Shown here: piece by piece, positions 11,671 to 23,585 of the stretch
How the letters are laid out: every line of letters starts with the position of its first letter
How positions within the stretch are numbered: the stretch's first letter is position 1
Source of the DNA: Hippophae tibetana
Lineage: Eukaryota; Streptophyta; Magnoliopsida; Rosales; Elaeagnaceae
Reading direction: 5' to 3'
NCBI GenBank assembly: GCA_037013495.1
Contig: CM072810.1
Location: 76,430,449-76,494,448 of the forward strand
Length of the DNA: 64,000 nt
Notes under the pieces: generated by a model
What the model saw: the letters and a program-made list of their open reading frames with translations, nothing else
Told to the model about the DNA's origin: nothing
Databases searched by the model: none
Made by a program: the position numbers and the translations under genes

Positions 11671-14600
11671 TTAAGGTTGCATTAGGTTTAGGGTTTTGTT
11701 CCGTATAATAGAAAACAGTAGCCTTATGATGGAGGAAGATTTGATAACTTTAGTGAAAATACTTTTTAGAAATATTCTTGCTTTTATTCCTTTGGTTCTT
11801 GATTGAATGCTCCAACTCGACATATCAAAAGGAGTGATCATCTTTTTTGGCATCACAAGTTTGGGGTATTATGGACTTGTTGATGTTGTTTTCATCTGTG
11901 TATTTCGTTTCGTATATATTTTTGAAACCATACTCCCTTCTTCTTGATCTTTATTTCTATGTTCAATCAATCTTTGTGCTTTATAAATAAAAGAGTAGGA
12001 AAAAGAAGATGGGTTATACTCTTCACAGTATTAAAAAAAGAAAATTTGAGAAATAAGAGTTCCAATTTAAACGGCCATAACTTTTGACTCGTTTATCGGA
12101 ATTAGTATTATAATATATCAAGCTAGAGCTTGTAACGATTCCTATAATCTCAGCTATGTGGCAGAAGAACGTCATTTTTTGAACAAAAATTCTCATTTTA
12201 CATCACCTACCGAGGTCTTAATGTTTTTGTTCCATATAGACCCTTTTGTTTTTCTTTGGATTTTTTTCAATGTAACTATTACGAATATAGAGGTGCCGAC
12301 GAAAAGTGTGTTTAAAAATATTCTAAATATTTTCAATATCTAATAATTATTCTCATGACAATACAAATATACTCATTACGCTTCACAATTTATTTTTTGG
12401 AACATAAAATTGAAATATTAATGTTTGAAGCCATTTTTGTATTGCGATTTTCTTTTTTAGTGAATTGTTATATTTAATGTATTATTTTTATGCTTTTTTT
12501 CTTCACGGATGGATTATGCACATTACACAACTAAATAGCCATATTAAGGTTGCATTTGGTTTAGGGTTTTTTTCCGTATAATAGAAAACAGTAGCCTTAT
12601 GATGGAGGAAGATTTGATAACTTTAGTGAAATTACTTTTTAGAAATATTGTTGCTTTTATTCCTGTGGTTCTTGATTGAATGCTCCAATTCGACATATCA
12701 AAAGGAGTGATCATCTTTTTTGGCATTACAAGGTTGGGGTATTATGGACTTGTTGATATTGTTTTCCTCTGTGTAATTCGTTTAGTTTTTATTTTTGAAA
12801 CCATAGTCTCTTTTTCTTGATCTTTATTTCTATGTTCATTCAATCTTTGTTCTTCATAAATAAAAGAGTAGGAAAAAGAAGATGGGTTATACACTTCACA
12901 ATATTATAAAAAGAAAATTTGAGAAATAAGAGTTCCAACTTTAAACGGCCATAACTTTTGACTCGTATACCGAAATTACTATTATAATATATCAAGTTAG
13001 AGCTTGTAACGATTCCTATAATCTCAGCTATGTGGCAGAAGAACCTCATTTTTTGGACAAAAATTCTCCTTTTACATCACCTACTGAGGTCTTAATGTTT
13101 TTGTAACATATAGACCCTTTTGGTTTGCTTTTAATTTTTTTCAACGCAACTATTAAGAATATAGATGTGCCGACGAAAAGTGTGTTTAAAAATATTCTAA
13201 ATATTTTCAATATCTAATAATTATTCTCATGACAATACAAATATACTCATTACGCTTCACAATTTATTTTTTGGAACATAAAATTGAAAGATTAATTTTC
13301 GAAGCCATTTATGTATAGCGATTTTCTTTTTTAGTGAATTGTTATATTTAATGTATTATTTTTATGCTTTTTTTCTTCACGGATGGATTATGCACATTAC
13401 ACAACTAAATAGCCATATTAAGGTTGCATTAGGTTTAGGGTTTTGTTCCGTATAATAGAAAACAGTAGCCTTATGATGGAGGAAGATTTGATAACTTTAG
13501 TGAAATTACTTTTTAGAAATATTCTTGCTTTTATTCCTGTGGTTCTTGTTTGAATGCTCCAATTCGACATATCAAAAGGAGTGATCATATTTTTTGGCAT
13601 TACAAGTTTGGGGTATTATGGACTTGTTGATGTTGTTTTCCTCTGTGTAATTCGTTTAGTATTTATTTTTGAAACCATAGTCTCTTTTTCTTGATCTTTA
13701 TTTCTATGTTCAATCCATCTTTGTTCTTCATAAATAAAAGAGTAGGAAAAAGAAGATGGGTTATACTCTTCACAATATTATAAAAAGAAAATTTGAGAAA
13801 TAAGAGTTCCAACTTTAAACGGTCATAACTTTTGACTCGTATACCGAAATTACGATTATAATATATCAAGTTAGAGCTTGTAACGATACCTATAATCTCA
13901 CCAATGTGGCAGAAGAACTTCATTTTTTGAACAAAAATTCTCCCTTTACATCACCTACCGAGGTCTTAATGTTTTTGTTCCATGTAGACCCTTTTGTTTT
14001 TCTTTGGATTTTTTTCAATGCAACTATTACGAATATAGAGGTGCCGACGAAAAGTGTGTTTAAAAATATTCTAAATATTTTCAATATCTAATAATTATTC
14101 TCATGACAATACAAATATACTCATTACGCTTCACAATTTATTTTTTGGAACATAAAATTGAAATATTAATGTTTGAAGCCATTTTTGTATTGCGATTTTC
14201 TTTTTTAGTGAATTGTTATATTTAATGTATTATTTTTATGCTTTTTTTCTTCACGGATGGATTATGCACATTACACAACTAAATAGCCATATTAAGGTTG
14301 CATTTGGTTTAGGGTTTTTTTCCGTATAATAGAAAACAGTAGCCTTATGATGGAGGAAGATTTGATAACTTTAGTGAAATTACTTTTTAGAAATATTGTT
14401 GCTTTTATTCCTGTGGTTCTTGTTTGAATGCTCCAATTCGACATATCAAAAGGAGTGATCATATTTTTTGGCATTACAAGTTTGGGGTATTATGGACTTG
14501 TTGATGTTGTTTTCCTCTGTGTAATTCGTTTAGTATATATTTTTGAAACCATAGTCTATTTTTCTTGATCTTTATTTCTATGTTCAATCCATCTTTGTTC

Positions 14601-15164
14601 TTCATAAATAAAAGAGTAGGAAAAAGAAGATGGGTTATACTCTTCACAATATTATAAAAAGAAAATTTGAGAAATAAGAGTTCCAACTTTAAACGGCCAT
14701 AACTTTTGACTCGTATACCGAAATTACGATTATAATATATCAAGTTAGAGCTTGTAACGATACCTATAATCTCACCAATGTGGCAGAAGAACTTCATTTT
14801 TTGATCAAAAATTCTCCCTTTACATCACCTACCGAGGTCTTAATGTTTTTGTTCCATGTAGACCCTTTTGTTTTTCTTTGGATTTTTTTCAATGCAACTA
14901 TTAAGAATAGAGAGGTGCCGACGAAAAGTGTGTTTAAAAATATTCTAAATATTTTCAATATCTAATAATTATTCTCATGACAATACAAATATACTCATTA
15001 CGCTTCACAATTTATTTTTTGGAACATAAAATTGAAAGATTAATTTTCGAAGCCATTTATGTATTGCGATTTTCTTTTTTAGGGAATTGTTAAATTTATT
15101 GTATTATTTTTATGATTTTTTCGTCACGGATAGATTATGCACATTACACAACTAAAGAGCCATA
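11671..15164 (+). repeat. Four-monomer mosaic block with hybrid monomers
   Basis: Anchors are at 11671, 12544, 13418 and 14292. The first two monomers repeat 8177 and 9050 at 3,494 bp. The 13418 monomer mixes types. Its first ~100 bases match the GTTTAGGGTTTTGTTCC class, its middle carries GTTCTTGTTTGAATG as in 5557 and 9924, and its last third (GAAATATTAATGTTTGAAGCC) matches the end of the 3810 and 8177 class. The 14292 copy then repeats a 5557-like start. This alternation of diagnostic variants within single monomers is what exchange or conversion between out-of-register copies leaves. Confidence 0.8.
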
Positions 15165-18100
15165 TTAAGGTTGCATTAGGTTTAGGGTTTTGTTCCGTAT
15201 AATAGAAAACAGTAGCCTTATGATGGAGGAAGATTTGATAACTTTAGTGAAATTACTTTTTAGAAATATTCTTGCTTTTATTCCTGTGGTTCTTGATCGA
15301 ATGCTCCAATTCGACATATCAAAAGGAGTGATCATCTTTTTTGGCATCACAAGTTTGGGGTATTATGGACTTGTTGATGTTGTTTTCATCTGTGTATTTC
15401 GTTTCGTATTTATTTTTGAAACCATAGTCTCTTCTTCTTGATCTTTATTTCTATGTTCAATCAATCTTTTTTCTTCATAAATAAAAGAGTAGGAAAAAGA
15501 AGATGGGTTATACTCTGCACAATATTAAAAAAAGAAAGTTTGAGAAATAAGAGTTCCAACTTTAAACGGCCATAACTTTTTACTCGTATATCGAAATTAC
15601 GATTATAATATATCAACTTAGAGCTTGTAACGATTCCTATAATCTCAGCTATGTGGCAGAAGAACCTCATTTTTTGAACAAAAATTCTCCTTTTACATTA
15701 CCTACCGAGGTCTTAATGTTTTTGTTCCATATAGACGCTTTTGTTTTTCTTTGGATTTTTTTCAATGCAACAATTACGAATATTGAGGTGCCGACGAAAA
15801 GTGTGTTTAAAAATATTCTAAATATTTTCAATATCTCATAATTATTCTCATGACAATACAAATATACTAATTACGCTTCACAATTATTTTTTTGGAAAAT
15901 AAAATTGAAAGATTAATTTTCGAAGCCATTTATGTATAGCTATTTTCTTTTTTAGTAAATTGTTAAATTTAATGTATTATTTTTATTATTTTTTTCTTCA
16001 CGGATGGATTAAGCACATTACACAACTAAATAGCCATATTAAGGTTGCATTAGGTTTAGGGTTTTGTTCCATATAATAGAAAACAGTAGCCTTATGATGG
16101 AGGAAGATTTGATAACTTTAGTGAAAATACTTTTTAGAAATATTCTTGCTTTTATTCCTTTGGTTCTTGATTGAATGCTCCAACTCGACATATCAAAAGG
16201 AGTTATCATCTTTTTTGGCATCACAAGTTTGGGGTATTATGGACTTGTTGATGTTGTTTTCATCTGTGTATTTCGTTTCGTATATATTTTTGAAACCAAA
16301 CTCCCTTCTTCTTGATCTTTATTTCTATGTTCAATCAATCTTTGTGCTTTATAAATAAAAGAGTAGGAAAAAGAAGATGGGTTATACTCTTCACAGTATT
16401 AAAAAAAGAAAATTTGAGAAATAAGAGTTCCAATTTAAACGGCCATAACTTTTGACTCGTTTATCGGAATTAGTATTATAATATATCAAGCTAGAGCTTG
16501 TAACGATTCCTATAATCTCAGCTATGTGGCAGAAGAACGTCATTTTTTGAACAAAAATTCTCATTTTACATCACCTACCGAGGTCTTAATGTTTTTGTTC
16601 CATATAGACCCTTTTGTTTTTCTTTGGATTTTTTTCAATGTAACTATTACGAATATAGAGGTGCCGACGAAAAGTGTGTTTGAAAATATTCTAAATATTT
16701 TCAATATCTAATAATTATTCTCATGACAATACAAATATACTCATTACGCTTCACAATTTATTTTTTGGAACATAAAATTGAAATATTAATGTTTGAAGCC
16801 ATTTTTGTATATCGATTTTCTTTTTTAGGGAATTGTTAAATTTAATGTATTATTTTTATGCTTTTTTTCTTCACGGATTGATTATGCACATTACACAACT
16901 AAATAGCCATATTAAGGTTGCATTAGGTTTTGGGTTTTGTTCCGTATAATAGAAAACAGTAGCCTTATGATGGAGGAAGATTTGATAACTTTAGTGAAAA
17001 TACTTTTTAGAAATATTGTTGCTTTTATTCCTGTGTTTCTTGATTGAATGCTCCAATTCGACATATCAAAAGGAGTGATCATCTTGTTTGGAATTACAAG
17101 GTTGGGGTATTATGGACTTGTTGATGTTGTTTTCCTCTGTGTATTTCGTTTCGTATTTATTTTTGAAACCATAGTCTCTTCTTCTTGATATTTATTTCTA
17201 TGTTCAATCAATCTTTGTTCTTCATAAATAAAAGAGTAGGAAAAAGAAGATGGGTTATACTCTTAACAATATTATAAAAAGAAAATTTGAGAAATAAGAG
17301 TTCCAACTTTAAACGGCCATAACTTTTGACTCGTATACCGAAATTACGATTATAATATATCAAGTTAGAGCTTGTAACGATTCCAATAATCTCACAATGT
17401 GGCAGAAGAACTTCATTTTTTGAACAAAAATTCTCCTTTTACATCACCTACCGAGGTCTTAATGTTTTTGTTCCATATAGACGCTTTTGTTTTTCTTTGG
17501 ATTTTTTTCAATGCAACAATTACGAATATTGAGGTGCCGACGAAAAGTGTGTTTAAAAATATTCTAAATATTTTCAATATCTCATAATTATTCTCATGAC
17601 AATACAAATATACTAATTACGCTTCACAATTATTTTTTTGGAAAATAAAATTGAAAGATTAATTTTCGAAGCCATTTATGTATAGCTATTTTCTTTTTTA
17701 GTAAATTGTTAAATTTAATGTATTATTTTTATTATTTTTTTCTTCACGGATGGATTAAGCACATTACACAACTAAATATCCATATTAAGGTTGCATTAGG
17801 TTTAGGGTTTTGTTCCGTATAATAGAAAACAGTAGCCTTATGATGAAGGAAGATTTGATAACTTTAGTGAAAATACTTTTTAGAAATATTCTTGCTTTTA
17901 TTCCTTTGGTTCTTGATTGAATGCTCCAACTCGACATATCAAAAGGAGTGATCATCTTTTTTGGCATCACAAGTTTGGGGTATTATGGACTTGTTGATGT
18001 TGTTTTCATCTGTGTATTTCGTTTCGTATATATTTTTGAAACCATACTCCCTTCTTCTTGATCTTTATTTCTATGTTCAATCAATCTTTGTTCTTTATAA

Positions 18101-19219
18101 ATAAAAGAGTAGGAAAAAGAAGATGGGTTATACTCTTCACAGTATTAAAAAAAGAAAATTTGAGAAATAAGAGTTCCAATTTAAACGGCCATAACTTTTG
18201 ACTCGTTTATCGGAATTAGTATTATAATATATCAAGTTAGAGCTTGTAACGATTTCTATAATCTCAGCTATGTGGCAGAAGATCCTCATTTTTTTCTTTT
18301 TTTCTTCACGGATGGATTATGCACATTACACAACTAAATAGCCATATGAAGGTTGCATTAGGTTTAGGGTTTTGTTCCGTATAATAGAAAATAGTAGCCT
18401 TATGATGGAGGAAGATTTGATAACTTTAGTGAAATTACTTTTTAGAAATATTGTTGCTTTTATTCCTGTGGTTCTTGATTGAATGCTCCAATTCGACATA
18501 TCAAAAGGAGTGATCATCTTGTTTGGCATTACAAGGTTGGGGTATTATGGACTTGTTGATGTTGTTTTCCTCTGTGTAATTCGTTTAGTATTTATTTTTG
18601 AAACCATAGTCTCTTTTTCTTGATCTTTATTTCTATGTTCAATCAATCTTTGTTCTTCATAAATAAAAGAGTAGGAAATAGAAGATGGGTTATACTCTTC
18701 ACAATATTATAAAAAGAAAATTTGAGAAATAAGAGTTCCAACTTTAAACGGCCATAACTTTTGACTCGTATACCGAAATTACGATTATAATATATCAAGT
18801 TAGAGCTTGTAACGATTACTATAATCTCACCAATGTGGCAGAAGAACTTCATTTTTTGAACAAAAATTCTCCCTTTACATCACCTACCGAGGTCTTGATG
18901 TTTTTGTTCCATGTAGACCCTTTTGTTTTTCTTTGGATTTTTTTCAATGCAACTATTAAGAATAGAGAGGTGCCGACGAAAAGTGTGTTTAAAAATATTC
19001 TAAATATTTTCAATATCTAATAATTATTCTCATGACAATACAAATATACTCATTACGCTTCACAATTTATTTTTTGGAACATAAAATTGAAAGATTAATT
19101 TTCGAAGCCATTTATGTATTGCGATTTTCTTTTTTAGGGAATTGTTAAATTTAATGTATTATTTTTATGATTTTTTCGTCACGGATGGATTATGCACATT
19201 ACACTACTAAAGAGCCATA
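15165..19219 (+). repeat. Five-monomer block of 4,055 bp, shortened by an internal deletion
   Basis: Anchors are at 15165, 16039, 16912, 17785 and 18347. The span equals five monomers minus about 311 bp, because the 17785 copy is only 562 bp long. The first part of the block is repeated 4,055 bp downstream (15165 as 19220, 16039 as 20094, 16912 as 20967, 17785 as 21840) with few differences. One difference is GTTCCATATAATAG at about 16068 against GTTCCGTATAATAG downstream. The 16912 monomer introduces a GGTTTTGGG class with CTTGTTTGGAATTACAAGG that becomes common in the following 12 kb. Confidence 0.83.
17785..18346 (+). repeat. Truncated monomer (562 bp) with ~311 bp internal deletion
   Basis: This is the only strongly short copy in the window. 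It runs normally from the anchor to GTGGCAGAAGATCCTCAT and then goes straight into a T-run and CTTTTTTTCTTCACGG, which normally lies about 311 bp further on. The junction falls in T-rich DNA at 18289-18296. A run of T occurs at both normal flanks, so a short T homology could have guided the deletion. The hairpin, the GAGGTGCCGACG segment and the AT-rich tail are all lost. The corresponding copy at 21840, 4,055 bp downstream, is full length, so the deletion is not shared with its block homologue. Confidence 0.92.
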
Positions 19220-22200
19220 TTAAGGTTGCATTAGGTTTAGGGTTTTGTTCCGTATAATAGAAAACAGTAGCCTTATGATGGAGGAAGATTTGATAACTTT
19301 AGTGAAATTACTTTTTAGAAATATTCTTGCTTTTATTCCTGTGGTTCTTGATCGAATGCTCCAATTCGACATATCAAAAGGAGTGATCATCTTTTTTGGC
19401 ATCACAAGTTTGGGGTATTATGGACTTGTTGATGTTGTTTTCATCTGTGTATTTCGTTTCGTATTTATTTTTGAAACCATAGTCTCTTCTTCTTGATCTT
19501 TATTTCTATGTTCAATCAATCTTTTTTCTTCATAAATAAAAGAGTAGGAAAAAGAAGATGGGTTATACTCTGCACAATATTAAAAAAAGAAAGTTTGAGA
19601 AATAAGAGTTCCAACTTTAAACGGCCATAACTTTTTACTCGTATATCGAAATTACGATTATAATATATCAACTTAGAGCTTGTAACGATTCCTATAATCT
19701 CAGCTATGTGGCAGAAGAACCTCATTTTTTGAACAAAAATTCTCCTTTTACATTACCTACCGAGGTCTTAATGTTTTTGTTCCATATAGACGCTTTTGTT
19801 TTTCTTTGGATTTTTTTCAATGCAACAATTACGAATATTGAGGTGCCGACGAAAAGTGTGTTTAAAAATATTCTAAATATTTTCAATATCTCATAATTAT
19901 TCTCATGACAATACAAATATACTAATTACGCTTCACAATTATTTTTTTGGAAAATAAAATTGAAAGATTAATTTTCGAAGCCATTTATGTATAGCTATTT
20001 TCTTTTTTAGTAAATTGTTAAATTTAATGTATTATTTTTATTATTTTTTTCTTCACGGATGGATTAAGCACATTACACAACTAAATATCCATATTAAGGT
20101 TGCATTAGGTTTAGGGTTTTGTTCCGTATAATAGAAAACAGTAGCCTTATGATGGAGGAAGATTTGATAACTTTAGTGAAAATACTTTTTAGAAATATTC
20201 TTGCTTTTATTCCTTTGGTTCTTGATTGAATGCTCCAACTCGACATATCAAAAGGAGTGATCATCTTTTTTGGCATCACAAGTTTGGGGTATTATGGACT
20301 TGTTGATGTTGTTTTCATCTGTGTATTTCGTTTCATATATATTTTTGAAACCATACTCCCTTCTTCTTGATCTTTATTTCTATGTTCAATATATCTTTGT
20401 TCTTTATAAATAAAAGAGTAGGAAAAAGAAGATGGGTTATACTCTTCACAGTATTAAAAAAAGAAAATTTGAGAAATAAGAGTTCCAATTTAAACGGCCA
20501 TAACTTTTGACTCGTTTATCGGAATTAGTATTATAATATATCAAGCTAGAGCTTGTAACGATTCCTATAATCTCAGCTATGTGGCAGAAGAACGTCATTT
20601 TTTGAACAAAAATTCTCATTTTACATCACCTACCGAGGTCTTAATGTTTTTGTTCCATATAGACCCTTTTGTTTTTCTTTGGATTTTTTTCAATGTAACT
20701 ATTACGAATATAGAGGTGCCGACGAAAAGTGTGTTTGAAAATATTCTAAATATTTTCAATATCTAATAATTATTCTCATGACAATACAAATATACTCATT
20801 ACGCTTCACAATTTATTTTTTGGAACATAAAATTGAAATATTAATGTTTGAAGCCATTTTTGTATATCGATTTTCTTTTTTAGGGAATTGTTAAATTTAA
20901 TGTATTATTTTTATGCTTTTTTTCTTCACGGATTGATTATGCACATTACACAACTAAATAGCCATATTAAGGTTGCATTAGGTTTTGGGTTTTGTTCCGT
21001 ATAATAGAAAACAGTAGCCTTATGATGGAGGAAGATTTGATAACTTTAGTGAAAATACTTTTTAGAAATATTGTTGCTTTTATTCCTGTGTTTCTTGATT
21101 GAATGCTCCAATTCGACATATCAAAAGGAGTGATCATCTTGTTTGGAATTACAAGGTTGGGGTATTATGGACTTGTTGATGTTGTTTTCCTCTGTGTATT
21201 TCGTTTCGTATTTATTTTTGAAACCATAGTCTCTTCTTCTTGATATTTATTTCTATGTTCAATCAATCTTTGTTCTTCATAAATAAAAGAGTAGGAAAAA
21301 GAAGATGGGTTATACTCTTCACAATATTATAAAAAGAAAATTTGAGAAATAAGAGTTCCAACTTTAAACGGCCATAACTTTTGACTCGTATACCGAAATT
21401 ACGATTATAATATATCAAGTTAGAGCTTGTAACGATTCCAATAATCTCACAATGTGGCAGAAGAACTTCATTTTTTGAACAAAAATTCTCCTTTTACATC
21501 ACCTACCGAGGTCTTAATGTTTTTGTTCCATATAGACGCTTTTGTTTTTCTTTGGATTTTTTTCAATGCAACAATTACGAATATTGAGGTGCCGACGAAA
21601 AGTGTGTTTAAAAATATTCTAAATATTTTCAATATCTCATAATTATTCTCATGACAATACAAATATACTAATTACGCTTCACAATTATTTTTTTGGAAAA
21701 TAAAATTGAAAGATTAATTTTCGAAGCCATTTATGTATAGCTATTTTCTTTTTTAGTAAATTGTTAAATTTAATGTATTATTTTTATTATTTTTTTCTTC
21801 ACGGATGGATTAAGCACATTACACAACTAAATATCCATATTAAGGTTGCATTAGGTTTAGGGTTTTGTTCCGTATAATAGAAAACAGTAGCCTTATGATG
21901 AAGGAAGATTTGATAACTTTAGTGAAAATACTTTTTAGAAATATTCTTGCTTTTATTCCTTTGGTTCTTGATTGAATGCTCCAACTCGACATATCAAAAG
22001 GAGTGATCATCTTTTTTGGCATCACAAGTTTGGGGTATTATGGACTTGTTGATGTTGTTTTCATCTGTGTATTTCGTTTCGTATATATTTTTGAAACCAT
22101 ACTCCCTTCTTCTTGATCTTTATTTCTATGTTCAATCAATCTTTGTTCTTTATAAATAAAAGAGTAGGAAAAAGAAGATGGGTTATACTCTTCACAGTAT

Positions 22201-23585
22201 TAAAAAAAGAAAATTTGAGAAATAAGAGTTCCAATTTAAACGGCCATAACTTTTGACTCGTTTATCGGAATTAGTATTATAATATATCAAGCTAGAGCTT
22301 GTAACGATTCCTATAATCTCAGCTATGTGGCAGAAGAACGTCATTTTTTGAACAAAAATTCTCATTTTACATCACCTACCGAGGTCTTAATGTTTTTGTT
22401 CCATATAGACCCTTTTGTTTTTCTTTGGATTTTTTTCAATGTAACTATTACGAATATAGAGGTGCCGACGAAAAGTGTGTTTGAAAATATTCTAAATATT
22501 TTCAATATCTAATAATTATTCTCATGACAATACAAATATACTCATTACGCTTCACAATTTATTTTTTGGAACATAAAATTGAAATATTAATGTTTGAAGC
22601 CATTTTTGTATATCGATTTTCTTTTTTAGGGAATTGTTAAATTTAATGTATTATTTTTATGCTTTTTTTCTTCACGGATTGATTATGCACATTACACAAC
22701 TAAATAGCCATATTAAGGTTGCATTAGGTTTAGGGTTTTGTTCCGTATAATAGAAAACAGTAGCCTTATGATGAAGGAAGATTTGATAACTTTAGTGAAA
22801 ATACTTTTTAGAAATATTCTTGCTTTTATTCCTTTGGTTCTTGATTGAATGCTCCAACTCGACATATCAAAAGGAGTGATCATCTTTTTTGGCATCACAA
22901 GTTTGGGGTATTATGGACTTGTTGATGTTGTTTTCATCTGTGTATTTCGTTTCGTATATATTTTTGAAACCATACTCCCTTCTTCTTGATCTTTATTTCT
23001 ATGTTCAATCAATCTTTGTTCTTTATAAATAAAAGAGTAGGAAAAAGAAGATGGGTTATACTCTTCACAGTATTAAAAAAAGAAAATTTGAGAAATAAGA
23101 GTTCCAATTTAAACGGCCATAACTTTTGACTCGTTTATCGGAATTAGTATTATAATATATCAAGCTAGAGCTTGTAACGATTCCTATAATCTCAGCTATG
23201 TGGCAGAAGAACGTCATTTTTTGAACAAAAATTCTCATTTTACATCACCTACCGAGGTCTTAATGTTTTTGTTCCATATAGACCCTTTTGTTTTTCTTTG
23301 GATTTTTTTCAATGTAACTATTACGAATATAGAGGTGCCGACGAAAAGTGTGTTTGAAAATATTCTAAATATTTTCAATATCTAATAATTATTCTCATGA
23401 CAATACAAATATACTCATTACGCTTCACAATTTATTTTTTGGAACATAAAATTGAAATATTAATGTTTGAAGCCATTTTTGTATATCGATTTTCTTTTTT
23501 AGGGAATTGTTAAATTTAATGTATTATTTTTATGCTTTTTTTCTTCACGGATTGATTATGCACATTACACAACTAAATAGCCATA
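19220..23585 (+). repeat. Five-monomer block ending in a duplicated identical monomer
   Basis: Anchors are at 19220, 20094, 20967, 21840 and 22713. The first four monomers repeat the 15165-17785 series at 4,055 bp. The last two (21840-22712 and 22713-23585) look identical to each other over their length, including ATGATGAAGGAAG in place of ATGATGGAGGAAG, AACGTCATTTT and GTGTTTGAAAATATTC. This is a single-monomer tandem duplication added to the block. Confidence 0.82.
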
